The translations under genes and the position numbers were made by a program. Of a stretch of 64,000 bases of DNA, positions 18,118 to 26,487 are shown one piece after another. The DNA is from Microbacterium aerolatum (GTDB taxonomy: Bacteria; Actinomycetota; Actinomycetes; Actinomycetales; Microbacteriaceae), in contig NZ_BJUW01000003.1 in NCBI RefSeq assembly GCF_007988825.1, positions 124,001-188,000 on the forward strand. Reading direction: 5' to 3'. The notes below the pieces were generated by a model. That model was not told where the DNA came from. It did not search any database and saw only the letters and a list, made by a program, of their open reading frames with translations. Every line of letters starts with the position of its first letter. Positions within the stretch are counted from its first letter, which is position 1.

Positions 18118-19092
18118 CTACGTGCCCACCGGTTCGACCGAGAAGCGGAACGCCGCACCCTGTCGGAACGGCTCGACGATCTCGAAGTTCTCGTAGGCCG
18201 GGCCGCCCGGGATAGGCGATGCGCTCGCCCAGTACGACCAGCGTGCGTTGACGAGCACTTCGAGGTCGGGATGCGGGTCATCCACCCGCCATGACTGCAC
18301 AGCGCGCCGGCCGAGAAAGTGCCAGTGCTCGGCAGTGTCGTCCGAGTAGGCGACCGCAGTCGGATCGTCCTCGTCGCCGGTGGCGCTGACGATCGCGGCA
18401 ACCCCGTCGCGGCCGAGATCCGCGAGCGGGAACCGGCCGTGCTCGGTGAATCCGGTGCCGGAGTGATCCGGCCACAGCTCCGCGGGCACAACTGTCCGAT
18501 CGGCGAGGTGCAGCCGGCGGAGGCGCGCCCAGTTCCCCATCGTGGCGGTGAGGACCAGGTTCGACAGGGCTGCGGAGCCCTCGTTGGCGAAGCCGGCGAC
18601 TTCGACCTCGTGCGGCCGATCAGCGCGGAACCGCACTCGCACGCGCACATCCGCACCGTTGTCGAAGCGCTCGACTCCGATCCACGCGGTGAGCCGCTCG
18701 ACGCCGTCGACCTGGTCGATCGCGCCGCGCGACGGAGCGAGCGGATTCCGCGGTGCGAGATCGTCAGGGTCGTCCATCGACCAGAAGCGCTTGCCGTTCT
18801 CGCCAGAGTCCAGCGAGCTGGGCTCGAGCTCGGAGTAGCCGCGCTCGGTGGTTCCGACCGGGATCGGCTCGACGGCGATGAAGTTCACCAGCCTCTCCCG
18901 GGGATGGTCGAGATAGGGCGTGAAGATCCGCAGCAGGCCGCGCGGACCGCGACTGGGATGGATGCCGACCTGCAGGCCGTCGGCATGACCCCAGCGCGGT
19001 TCGGCCGGAGCATCCGCTGTCGGACGCAGCCAGTCGCCGTCGATGGAAGCGGGCGCGGCCGCGGCGAATCTCTCGGCCCAATCGGTGCGCAA
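18118..19092 (-). CDS. Unrecognised protein of the D-arabinan regulon
   Basis: A 324-residue soluble protein without signal peptide or membrane segment. I do not recognise the family. It is rich in aromatic and acidic residues and predicted strands (LLRIFTPYLDH, VNFIAVEPIPVG, RFWSMDDPDD, HWHFLGRRAVQSW, NARWSYWASASP), a look shared by beta-sandwich or beta-propeller carbohydrate-active proteins. It is divergent from the GH183 lipoprotein gene across a 92-base gap with a LacI-type operator (19144-19155), which places it in the same regulon. A role in handling D-arabinan fragments in the cytoplasm is an inference from position only. Confidence 0.7.
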   Translation of the reverse strand: MRTDWAERFAAAAPASIDGDWLRPTADAPAEPRWGHADGLQVGIHPSRGPRGLLRIFTPYLDHPRERLVNFIAVEPIPVGTTERGYSELEPSSLDSGENGKRFWSMDDPDDLAPRNPLAPSRGAIDQVDGVERLTAWIGVERFDNGADVRVRVRFRADRPHEVEVAGFANEGSAALSNLVLTATMGNWARLRRLHLADRTVVPAELWPDHSGTGFTEHGRFPLADLGRDGVAAIVSATGDEDDPTAVAYSDDTAEHWHFLGRRAVQSWRVDDPHPDLEVLVNARWSYWASASPIPGGPAYENFEIVEPFRQGAAFRFSVEPVGT

Positions 19093-19143
19093 CGGAGTCG
19101 TCCTTTCGAGGAGATGGCACGTGAGAAATCACCGTAGTGGGTT

Positions 19144-19155
19144 GAAATCGATTTC
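19144..19155. promoter_or_regulatory. LacI-type operator 1 (18118 gene / GH183 gene)
   Basis: A perfect 12-bp palindrome, GAAATCGATTTC, lies in the divergent gap. The same word occurs at 20376 and 28986, and with one mismatch at 27683, each time before a transcription unit of the sugar locus. The central CG and symmetric halves are typical of LacI-family operators; the cognate regulator is probably the lacI-type gene at 27774. Confidence 0.8.
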
Positions 19156-19184
19156 GCTAGAGTGGGCTCCGATCAAGGAGGATC

Positions 19185-20336
19185 ATGCCCCGTGAACGCC
19201 GTACGCTCACCCGCTGGACCACCATCGCGGCATCCGCGATCCTGTCCCTGTCGCTGGCGGCCTGCTCCGCCGGTGCGAGCGTGAACGTCGATCCGGACCC
19301 GGACAAGCCGTTCGTGCTCGAGGGCGTCTCCGGCGTCACCGAGATCGCGCAGCTGACCGGTCCGGACGCGATGAACGACACCGCTTCCGTATCGGTCGCC
19401 GGCACCGATCTCGGCTCGATGGTGAACGTCGGCGACCGGACCTTCTTCCTGTTCGGCGACACCTTCGGCGAACGCGATCCGGACTCGATCGGCGGGCAGG
19501 GCGGCTTCTGGCGCTCCAACGTCGCCGCATGGACGACCGACGACGACCCGGCCGACGGCATCACGTTCGACGGCTGGGTCTCCGACGATGTCGGTCTCGC
19601 CGCCGCCCTCATCGAGGGCGATCACGACGCGAACGGGTCCGGTGGCGAGGTCACGAAGATCCCCACCTACGGCTTCGCGATCGGCGAGACGCTCTACGTG
19701 TCGTACATGTCGGTGCGGCACTGGGGCGACCCCGGCGCCTGGGACGCGAATCACTCGGCGCTCATCGTCTCGCGGGACGACGGCGAATCCTGGGACCCCG
19801 TCGAGGGCGTGCAGCGGCCCGGCGACTCGAACTTCATCCAGGTCGCCACCGCGCACGTCACGGAAGACGGCCAGGACTACGTCTACCTCTGGTCGATCCC
19901 CGCGGGCCGATTCGGCGGCGTCCAACTGATGCGTGTTCCGGCCGACGAGGCATCCGTCGAAGACCAGAGCGCGTACTCGTACTTCGCCGGCGCGGACGGC
20001 GAGACGCCGCAGTGGAGCGCCGACATGGCGGATGCCGAGACCATCGTCGACGGCACGATCGGCGAGCTCTCGGTGATGTGGTCGACCTACCTCGACCGGT
20101 GGCTGATGACCTACTCGGATGCCGGAAACGCGTACATCCGCGAGGGCGTCACGCCGTGGGGGCCGTGGGGTGACCCGATCGAGCTCGTCTCGGCCGGCGA
20201 GTATCCGGGCCTGTACTCGCCGTACATGAACCCGCGGTACGTCTCGGATGACGGCAGGACCGTGTACTTCACGCTCTCGCTCTGGGGTCCGTACAACGTG
20301 TTCTGGTTCTCCGCGGACCTGGAGCGGACGCCCTGA
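19185..20336 (+). CDS. DUF4185 / GH183 lipoprotein, probable endo-D-arabinofuranosidase
   Basis: A 383-residue exported lipoprotein; the lipobox LAAC places the lipidated Cys at about residue 27. The mature part is a five-bladed-propeller DUF4185 domain: D75 in AGTDLG, the LFGDTFG motif (89-95, D92), YVSYMSVRHWG, WMTYSDAG-like strand LMTYSDAGNAY, and YSPYMNPRY near the end. DUF4185 was raised to GH183 after endo-acting D-arabinanases that cut mycobacterial arabinan were found; D75 and D92 are my candidates for catalytic residues. It would cut the polymer outside the cell. LacI operator 1 lies 30 bases before the ATG; GGAGGATC is the ribosome site. Confidence 0.82.
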   Translation: MPRERRTLTRWTTIAASAILSLSLAACSAGASVNVDPDPDKPFVLEGVSGVTEIAQLTGPDAMNDTASVSVAGTDLGSMVNVGDRTFFLFGDTFGERDPDSIGGQGGFWRSNVAAWTTDDDPADGITFDGWVSDDVGLAAALIEGDHDANGSGGEVTKIPTYGFAIGETLYVSYMSVRHWGDPGAWDANHSALIVSRDDGESWDPVEGVQRPGDSNFIQVATAHVTEDGQDYVYLWSIPAGRFGGVQLMRVPADEASVEDQSAYSYFAGADGETPQWSADMADAETIVDGTIGELSVMWSTYLDRWLMTYSDAGNAYIREGVTPWGPWGDPIELVSAGEYPGLYSPYMNPRYVSDDGRTVYFTLSLWGPYNVFWFSADLERTP

Positions 20337-20375
20337 CGAGCGCGCCCTCGCTCCGACGAACGAGTGCTTGCACAT

Positions 20376-20387
20376 GAAATCGATTTC
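20376..20387 (+). promoter_or_regulatory. LacI-type operator 2 (ABC transporter)
   Basis: A perfect GAAATCGATTTC palindrome lies 78 bases before the binding-protein start and 39 bases after the GH183 stop. It gives the transporter genes their own regulated promoter. Confidence 0.8.
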
Positions 20388-20465
20388 GTCTAGCGTGACG
20401 CGTACGGCACAGTCGCCGCACACAGCCCCGACTCGAGGACGAGTCGTGTTCCTGAGGAGAAACCA

Positions 20466-21830
20466 ATGAGAATCACACGCACACGTCGTGCCGTGATCGC
20501 CGCAGTGGGTGCGGTGACAGTCGGTACGCTCGCCCTCTCCGGTTGCGGGTCGAGCACGCCGGGAGAATCGGCGGACAGCGGCGATGAGTCCGGCGTCACG
20601 ACGATCCAGTTCTGGCACCGCACGTTCACTCCGGTGGAGAACGAGTGGTACGAGAACATCGTCAAGGAGTTCAACGAGTCCCAGGACGAGATCAAGGTCG
20701 TCGACACCGAGGTCCCCGCAGACGCGTGGGACCAGAAGATGAAGGCTGCACAGGCCGCAGGCAAGGCCCCCGACGTCTACACGCACCCGGGCAGCATCCA
20801 GGATGCCGTCAATGCCGGGCAGCTGCATGAGCTCGACGGGATCGTTCCCGCCGACGCTCTCGAGGAGATCATCGACGCCGCCAAGCCGGTGTCCGAGATC
20901 GACGGCACCTATTACGCGTACCCGCTGCTGCTCGAGCCCCAGGCTGTTCTGTTCTGGAACAAGGACCTCCTCGACGCCGCCGGCGTCGACTCGGAGAACG
21001 GTCCCGAGACCTGGGACGAGCTGATGGCGGCCTGCGAGAAGATCCAGCCCACCCTCGCCAGCGGCCAGTACTGCATCTCGCCGGCGCAGGATGCTGCGAC
21101 CTTCGCGTGGTCCTCGGTCGGCCAGCAGTACAACTTCGCGGGCCACACCGCCCTCACCGACGACTGGACCGCCCCGAACATCGACGACGACGGCTATCGC
21201 GCGATGATGGAGCAGTACAAGGCGCTGTGGGACAACGGCTACATGCCCAAGCAGCCGCTCGCCGCATACGTCGAGGGCAAGGACTTCGGCGAGCAGAAGG
21301 TCGCCTTCAAGGTCTCGGGCTCGTGGATGATGTCGGAGATCGGATCGGACTACGCCGACCTGCTCGGCAAGACCGGCATCGGCGCCTTCCCGAACGCCGA
21401 GGGATCCGACGGCCGCACCGCGACCACGCTCGGCAACTTCAAGTGGGTCGTCGACGCCAAGACCGCGAACGCTGAGGCCGCCGGTGAGTTCCTCAGCTGG
21501 GCGATCGCCGGTGACCCGGAGAACGTCGTTCCGTTCTTCGTCAACACGCAGTTCACGAAGGTGCCGGTGCGTCAGTCGGTGCAGGATGCCGTCGCCGACG
21601 ACGAGGCCGCAGCGGACGCGCCGTGGTCGGATGTCATCGTCAACGACATCGCCCCGACGGCCATCCCCGAGCCCACCTACCCCTGGGATGTCTCGCTCGC
21701 GGTCGGAACCGCCTTCGAGTCGGTCATGAAGGGCGCAGCATCCGCGGATGACGCGATCAAGACCGCGAACGCCGCGATCCAGACCGTGATCGACCGTGAC
21801 GGCCTGGCCGACAAGGCGCCGAAGAACTGA
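20466..21830 (+). CDS. ABC sugar transporter, substrate-binding lipoprotein
   Basis: The 454-residue extracellular solute-binding protein (family 1) carries a lipoprotein signal with lipobox LSGC, lipidated Cys near residue 27. The mature N-terminus ITIQFWHR-like (TTIQFWHRTFTPVE) and AGKAPDVYTHPG are typical of oligosaccharide binders of the CUT1 class. Located between the GH183 gene and two permeases and under its own LacI operator, it most likely captures D-arabino-oligosaccharides released by GH183. The ligand is an inference from context. Confidence 0.9.
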   Translation: MRITRTRRAVIAAVGAVTVGTLALSGCGSSTPGESADSGDESGVTTIQFWHRTFTPVENEWYENIVKEFNESQDEIKVVDTEVPADAWDQKMKAAQAAGKAPDVYTHPGSIQDAVNAGQLHELDGIVPADALEEIIDAAKPVSEIDGTYYAYPLLLEPQAVLFWNKDLLDAAGVDSENGPETWDELMAACEKIQPTLASGQYCISPAQDAATFAWSSVGQQYNFAGHTALTDDWTAPNIDDDGYRAMMEQYKALWDNGYMPKQPLAAYVEGKDFGEQKVAFKVSGSWMMSEIGSDYADLLGKTGIGAFPNAEGSDGRTATTLGNFKWVVDAKTANAEAAGEFLSWAIAGDPENVVPFFVNTQFTKVPVRQSVQDAVADDEAAADAPWSDVIVNDIAPTAIPEPTYPWDVSLAVGTAFESVMKGAASADDAIKTANAAIQTVIDRDGLADKAPKN

Positions 21831-21838
21831 CCGCGCAT

Positions 21839-21873
21839 GATTCGGGGGTCGGGACGATTCCGGCCCCCGAATC
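21839..21873 (+). terminator. Hairpin between binding protein and permease genes
   Basis: GATTCGGGGG (21839-21848) and CCCCCGAATC (21864-21873) pair perfectly around 15 bases, 8 bases after the binding-protein stop. There is no T-run. Such hairpins often stabilise the upstream message or attenuate readthrough, so that binding protein exceeds permease. Confidence 0.65.
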
Positions 21874-21899
21874 GTGACGCGCCGAACGACGAGGTGGAC

Positions 21900-22826
21900 A
21901 TGGTCAGTCAAGCTGTGCACGAGCGCCGGATGATCCGGCAGAGGCAGAACCGGCATCGATTCCGGGACGACAAGATCGCGTACTGGTTCCTGCTGCCGGT
22001 CGTGGGTCTCCTGGGGATCTTCGTGATCTGGCCGGCGATCTACGCGGGTTATCTGTCGTTCCAGAACTGGAGCTTCTACAAGGACCCCGAGTTCGTCGGC
22101 TGGAAGAACTTCACCGACGTCATGTCCGACCCGCTGTTCTGGGCGGCGGTCGGGCGAGGCTTCGTCTTCGTCGCCATGACGGTGCCGCCCATGCTGGTCC
22201 TGGCGTTCCTGTTCGCCAGCCTGGTCGTCAGCGTCGGCAGGAAGTTCGCCAGCGTCCTGAAGGTCAGCATCTACATCCCGACGATCATCTCCGCGGTGAT
22301 CACCTCGATCATCTTCGTGCTCATCTACGACTACTCGGGCGGCCTGCTCAACTGGTTCCTCGGGTTCCTCGGCGTCGATCCGATCGCGTGGATCGGAGAC
22401 CCGGCATGGGCGCTGCTCGCCATCGCCGTCCCGGCGATCTGGCTGGGCATGGGGCTGACGTCGCTGATCATGGTGGCCGCGATGGTGGACATCCCGCAGG
22501 AGTTCTACGAGGCAGCGGCGATGGAGGGCGCGAACTGGTGGCAGAAGACCGCGTTCATCACCCTTCCGCAGATGAAGAACATCCTCCTCTACCTGCTGAT
22601 CACCGGGTTCGTCGCCGCGATCCAGCAGTTCGAGCTTCCGCTGGTCATGACGAACGGCGGGCCGCTGGATTCAACCATGCTGCCGAACCTGTTCATTTTC
22701 AATCACTTCCGCAACGACATCAACGTCGGCTACTCGATCGCAGCCGCACTGCTGATGTTCGTCGTGCTGGGCACCGTCTCGGCGGTCGTGTTCAAATTCG
22801 TCAACTCCGAGAGGCTGGTGGACTGA
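21900..22826 (+). CDS. ABC sugar transporter permease, MalF-like
   Basis: A 308-residue inner-membrane permease with six hydrophobic segments. It opens WFLLPVVGLLGIFVIWPAIYAGYLSF and carries the EAA loop EAAAMEGANWWQKTAFITLP that docks to the ATPase. The ATG at 21900 has GAGGTGG upstream; the frame extends back through the hairpin, which is not expected to be coding. It pairs with the next permease. No ATPase gene is in the window, so a shared MsmK-type ATPase encoded elsewhere is likely. Confidence 0.9.
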   Translation: MVSQAVHERRMIRQRQNRHRFRDDKIAYWFLLPVVGLLGIFVIWPAIYAGYLSFQNWSFYKDPEFVGWKNFTDVMSDPLFWAAVGRGFVFVAMTVPPMLVLAFLFASLVVSVGRKFASVLKVSIYIPTIISAVITSIIFVLIYDYSGGLLNWFLGFLGVDPIAWIGDPAWALLAIAVPAIWLGMGLTSLIMVAAMVDIPQEFYEAAAMEGANWWQKTAFITLPQMKNILLYLLITGFVAAIQQFELPLVMTNGGPLDSTMLPNLFIFNHFRNDINVGYSIAAALLMFVVLGTVSAVVFKFVNSERLVD

Positions 22827-22827
22827 G

Positions 22828-23721
22828 ATGACCACGTTGCAGGAGACGACCCGGATCGTGCTCGCAGGCAAAGAACCGAAGAGGCCGCGGATGCCGCGCA
22901 CACCCGGATCGTGGCTGGTCCTCATCGGAAAGCTGCTCGCCGGTCTGGTCTTCCTGGTCGCCGCGCTCTTCCCGCTGGCGTGGATGGTGATCGCCGGCTT
23001 CAAATCGAAGACCGAGGTCATCCAGACGCCGTTCCAGTTCTTCCCCGAGGTGTGGAAGTGGGAGAACTACGTCCAGATCATCACGGACCCGACGTTCACG
23101 CTCACGATGGGCTGGACGTTCATGGGCGCCGTGCTGTTCACGCTTCTCAGCCTCACGGTCAACTCACTCGCCGCCTACGCGTTCGCGCGACTGGAGTTCC
23201 GGTTCAAGCGGACCATCTGGACCATCGTCATCACCACGATGTTCATCCCGGCCATGACGATCCTGCTGACGAGCTTCATCGTGGTGACGAAGCTCTCGAT
23301 GCTCGATACGCTCGCGGTGCTGGTGCTGCCAGGCGCGGCGAGCGCCGCGACGGTCTTCTTCATCCGGCAGTTCTACCTGAATATCCCGGCCAGCCTCGAG
23401 GAGGCGGCGATGCTGGACGGATGCGGTCGGTTCGCGATCTTCGTGCGGATCTTCTTGCCGCTGTCGAAGCCGCCGTTCGTCGTGATGGGCATCACCGCGT
23501 TCCTGGCCTACTGGAACTCCTACGTGTGGCCGATCCTGACCATCACGAGCCCGGAGCGCTTCGTCGTGCAGCAGTATCTCGCCACGTTCCGCTCTGAGCG
23601 CTCGACGGAGCTCGGCCTGCTGATGGCGGGATCCGTGCTGGCGGCTGCCCCGGTCGTGATCCTCTTCCTCATCTTCCAGCGCCAGATCATCGGCAACATC
23701 AAGATGGCGGGGCTGAAGTAG
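22828..23721 (+). CDS. ABC sugar transporter permease, MalG-like
   Basis: The 297-residue second permease has six hydrophobic segments after a charged head, with FFIRQFYLNIPASLEEAAMLDG including the EAA loop (EEAAMLDGCGRFAIFVRIFLPL). It starts one base after the first permease stop. Together they form a CUT1-type importer, which moves oligosaccharides. Confidence 0.9.
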   Translation: MTTLQETTRIVLAGKEPKRPRMPRTPGSWLVLIGKLLAGLVFLVAALFPLAWMVIAGFKSKTEVIQTPFQFFPEVWKWENYVQIITDPTFTLTMGWTFMGAVLFTLLSLTVNSLAAYAFARLEFRFKRTIWTIVITTMFIPAMTILLTSFIVVTKLSMLDTLAVLVLPGAASAATVFFIRQFYLNIPASLEEAAMLDGCGRFAIFVRIFLPLSKPPFVVMGITAFLAYWNSYVWPILTITSPERFVVQQYLATFRSERSTELGLLMAGSVLAAAPVVILFLIFQRQIIGNIKMAGLK

Positions 23722-23816
23722 CCGATGCTCCTCCGGCGTACTGCTTCCCGATGCGCTCAGTTGGTTGTGGAAGTGACGTGCGGCACAGGGTAGTAGGCGC
23801 CCAACCTGGACGAGTG

Positions 23817-23830
23817 ATAGCATATGCTAT
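23817..23830 (+). promoter_or_regulatory. Palindrome abutting the mntA start, probable autoregulatory operator
   Basis: ATAGCATATGCTAT is a perfect 14-bp palindrome whose last base touches the ATG of the antitoxin gene. A site here would block transcription or initiation of a near-leaderless message, as expected for autoregulated toxin-antitoxin operons. The antitoxin has its own helix-turn-helix head that could bind it. Confidence 0.6.
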
Positions 23831-24319
23831 ATGACAGTTGCTACGGGGTTGGCCGATGAGATCGGACGCGACGCGGCACGCGCCGACGCTCTGCAGCGCC
23901 AGGCACGTGATCTGTTACTGGATGCCACGCATCGCGCGGCGGCGGCAGGAATGCCGCAACGTGAGATCGCGCGAATTGTGCGTCGTAGCCAGCCCGAGGT
24001 GTCGCGGTTACTGCGACAAAGACCGCCGGGGCCGCTGGCGTTGCGCGTCTCGCAGCAGCGCCAGCGGATGATGGATGTGCTGACGAAGTACGGCGTGACA
24101 GATGCTCGGATCTTCGGGAGTGTCGCGACGCGGACAGAAGGGCCGGCATCCGACATCGATCTGCTCATCGAAACCCAGCACGTGCTCAGCCTCGGCGCAC
24201 TGTCGAGGCTCGAACGCGAGTTGTCGACGATTGTCGATTCAGAGGTCGACGTCGTACCGCTGCGAGGTCTGCCCGACTATGCCCGCGGGCGCGCGCTCGC
24301 CGAATCGGTGCCGCTGTGA
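23831..24319 (+). CDS. mntA: MNT-domain nucleotidyltransferase antitoxin with HTH head
   Basis: The protein has 162 residues. Residues 40-65 form a helix-turn-helix (PQREIARIVRRSQPEVSRLLRQ). Residues 85-155 form a minimal nucleotidyltransferase with IFGSVAT (G96, S97) and SDIDLLIE (D108, D110), then VDVVPL for the third acid. MNT antitoxins neutralise HEPN toxins by adding AMP groups to a toxin Tyr. The added DNA-binding head suggests it is also the repressor. The stop overlaps the toxin start as GTGA at 24316-24319. Confidence 0.85.
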   Translation: MTVATGLADEIGRDAARADALQRQARDLLLDATHRAAAAGMPQREIARIVRRSQPEVSRLLRQRPPGPLALRVSQQRQRMMDVLTKYGVTDARIFGSVATRTEGPASDIDLLIETQHVLSLGALSRLERELSTIVDSEVDVVPLRGLPDYARGRALAESVPL

Positions 24320-24657
24320 GCCGCACGCCGCACGAACTTCTCGGAGAGGCGATTGCGCACCTTGACGCACTGCACCGCCACCTCGAGCGCGGCACGATCG
24401 ACGACGAGACCGTCGCGGATGCGGTTTCGCTGAGGCTTGCATCCATGATCGAAACACTTCAGCGCGGAGCAACTGAACTGACGACAGATCTCTTTGGAGA
24501 CGAATGGTCGGTGATCTGGGCTATGCGCAATCGAATCGCCCATGGCTATGCGTGGATCGACATCGCGACGGTGAGGGCGACCGTCTCGGAGGATCTTCCC
24601 GCGGTCGAGGCCACTCTGCGCGCACTGCTTGAAAAGACGGCGTCGGACGAATCGTAA
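24316..24657 (+). CDS. hepT: HEPN-domain toxin, HepT-like RNase (DUF86)
   Basis: A 113-residue all-helical protein with the HEPN RNase signature R-x4-H-x-Y as R71, H76 and Y78 (RNRIAHGY). The Tyr is the residue AMPylated by MNT partners in characterised systems. It is the second gene of a two-gene module and overlaps the antitoxin by four bases. It is a type VII toxin-antitoxin candidate, placed between the permease genes and the convergent lactonase operon. Confidence 0.85.
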   Translation: MSRTPHELLGEAIAHLDALHRHLERGTIDDETVADAVSLRLASMIETLQRGATELTTDLFGDEWSVIWAMRNRIAHGYAWIDIATVRATVSEDLPAVEATLRALLEKTASDES

Positions 24658-24677
24658 GCGAGTCGGCGCCATCCATC

Positions 24678-25706
24678 TCAGACGAAGCGGACCCAGTTCG
24701 CGCCGTTGCCGGTCTCGACCTGTTCGAGCAGCTCCAGCTCGTCGTCCTGCACGGCGTACAGCGAGACGGTCGTCGACCGCTCGCCCGCGGCGACGAGGTG
24801 AGCGCCGTCGGGGCTGATCGCGAATCCGCGCGGCTGCGTCTCCGTGACCGTGAAGCGCTCAGGCGCCGAAACTGAGCCGTCTTCGGCCACGGCGACCGCG
24901 CCCAGCGTGCTCTCGGTACGCTCCGAGCTCCACAGGCGGGTGCCGCCCGCGCCGAAGTGCAGGTCCGCGCCCCAGATGTAGTGATTCGCGAGCGGGTCAG
25001 CGCCGAACTCGCTGTGGCCGAGGCCCTTCGCGGTGTCGTACGCCGTGGCCGCCCCGCGCAGGGTGAGCTCGCCGGTGGTCGAGTCGCGGCCGTAGTGGAG
25101 CACCTCACCGGAGAATTCGGTGAGCACGTAGACGGCATCCTGCGCGTCATTCAGCACGAGGTGCCGCGGGCCGCTGCCGGCCGGGGCTGCCACCGTCTCG
25201 GGAGTCAGCGGCACGAGCTGGTGGTCGTCGGCGAGCGCGTACTGCGCCACCAAGTCAGCGCCGAGCGACACGAAGTAGGCGAAGCGGCCGTCTTCGCTCG
25301 GCAGGACCGAGTGCAGATTCGGGAACTCGATCTTCGACACCGGCTCGCCGACGACACCGTCCGCGATCGCGCAGCTGATGCCGTAGCCGCCGCCGTACGA
25401 GGCGCCGAGCAAGCCGGCGCCGTCGTGCGTGAGAGCGAGGTAGTTCATGCCGCCGTCCGGCAGGTCCAGTCGGGACTGCGGCGTGAGCCGGCCGCTGTCG
25501 CGATCGAGGGACAGAGTCAGGATGCCGGCGGGTTCGCCCTTCACTCCGGCGTAGACGAGGTCGCGCGCAGCATCCACGGCGAAGGTCGAGCATCCCGTGA
25601 GTCCGTCGCTGACGGCCAGGCGTTCCAGCCTTCCGCCGTCGAGGCGGAAGGTGCTGACGGTGCCGTCGCCGGCGTTGGCGACCAGGACAAGTGGGGAGTC
25701 GGTCAT
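24678..25706 (-). CDS. Lactonase-family beta-propeller protein (PF10282, YbhE-like)
   Basis: A 342-residue cytoplasmic seven-bladed propeller with blade repeats such as SRLDLPDGGMNYLALTHDG, VAAPAGSGPRHLVLN and TETQPRGFAISPDGAHLVAAG. The last two are hallmarks of the 6-phosphogluconolactonase/carboxy-cis,cis-muconate-cyclase family. Third gene of the GH172-SDR-lactonase operon. It may open a sugar lactone produced by the SDR next door; the natural substrate is not evident, and 6-phosphogluconolactone is a poor fit with this context. Confidence 0.82.
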   Translation of the reverse strand: MTDSPLVLVANAGDGTVSTFRLDGGRLERLAVSDGLTGCSTFAVDAARDLVYAGVKGEPAGILTLSLDRDSGRLTPQSRLDLPDGGMNYLALTHDGAGLLGASYGGGYGISCAIADGVVGEPVSKIEFPNLHSVLPSEDGRFAYFVSLGADLVAQYALADDHQLVPLTPETVAAPAGSGPRHLVLNDAQDAVYVLTEFSGEVLHYGRDSTTGELTLRGAATAYDTAKGLGHSEFGADPLANHYIWGADLHFGAGGTRLWSSERTESTLGAVAVAEDGSVSAPERFTVTETQPRGFAISPDGAHLVAAGERSTTVSLYAVQDDELELLEQVETGNGANWVRFV

Positions 25707-25731
25707 CCCTCGATCGTACGGGCAGTCCGTC

Positions 25732-26481
25732 TCACCAGACGGTGTAGCCGCCGTCGGCGATCACGTCGGAGCCGGTCATCAAGCTCGACGCCTCCGAGGC
25801 GAGGAACAGGATGATCGAGGCGACTTCGTCGGGCGTGCCCAGGCGGCCCGTCGGTGTGCGCTCACGCCACACCGCACCGAGCTCCGGTTCCCGTTCGAGC
25901 AGCGCGGCCGTCAGGTCGGTGGCGATGTAGCCGGGCGAGATCGAGTTCACACGCACGCCGCGGTCGGCCCATTCCCCGGCCAAGGTCTTCGTCAGATGCA
26001 TGACCCCGGCCTTGGATGCGTTGTAGCTCACCTGCTTCTGAGGGAAGTTGCTCACCGTGCCACTCATCGAGGCGATGTTGACGATCGCTCCACGCCCGGC
26101 GGCGAGCATATGACGCCCGAAAGCCTGGCAGACATGGAACGTGCCCGAGAGGTTGACGTCGATCACGCGCGTCCAGTCGTCGGCCGACATGTCCTCTGCG
26201 TTCGCCGAGCGTACGATGCCTGCCGCGTTGAGCAGGACGTCGGGGATGCCGAGTCGAGCGGTCAGCTCGTCGGCCGTGGATGCCACGGCGCCGGCATCCG
26301 TCACGTCGAGCTCGATGAACTCGGCGTCGAGCTCGGCCTCGCCGTTCGCGAGATCCAGCACGACCACCCGCGATCCCTGCTCGAGGAACCGGCGCGCGGT
26401 CGCAAGCCCGATGCCGCGCCCTCCGCCGGTGATGACGACGAGCTTGCCGTCGAGGTCGGGATACGTCGCGTTCGTCATCAT
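25732..26481 (-). CDS. Short-chain dehydrogenase, sugar/polyol type
   Basis: A 249-residue classical SDR. The nucleotide motif TGGGRGIG (18-25) and the acidic end of strand two (VLDL) suggest NAD. NAAG (85-88), Ser138/Ser140, Tyr153 and Lys157 (YNASK) form the catalytic set. The stretch FPQKQVSYNASKAGVMHLTK resembles D-arabinitol and related polyol dehydrogenases. It starts 6 bases after the GH172 stop and is co-transcribed. It could interconvert D-arabinitol and D-ribulose or oxidise D-arabinose; neither can be decided here. Confidence 0.85.
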   Translation of the reverse strand: MMTNATYPDLDGKLVVITGGGRGIGLATARRFLEQGSRVVVLDLANGEAELDAEFIELDVTDAGAVASTADELTARLGIPDVLLNAAGIVRSANAEDMSADDWTRVIDVNLSGTFHVCQAFGRHMLAAGRGAIVNIASMSGTVSNFPQKQVSYNASKAGVMHLTKTLAGEWADRGVRVNSISPGYIATDLTAALLEREPELGAVWRERTPTGRLGTPDEVASIILFLASEASSLMTGSDVIADGGYTVW

Positions 26482-26487
26482 CGCGAT

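Noticed and set aside
19173..21956. 927-codon minus frame across the GH183 and binding-protein genes
   Set aside because: It spans two well-supported genes and the operator between them; it arises from GC-rich third positions and shows no family motif.
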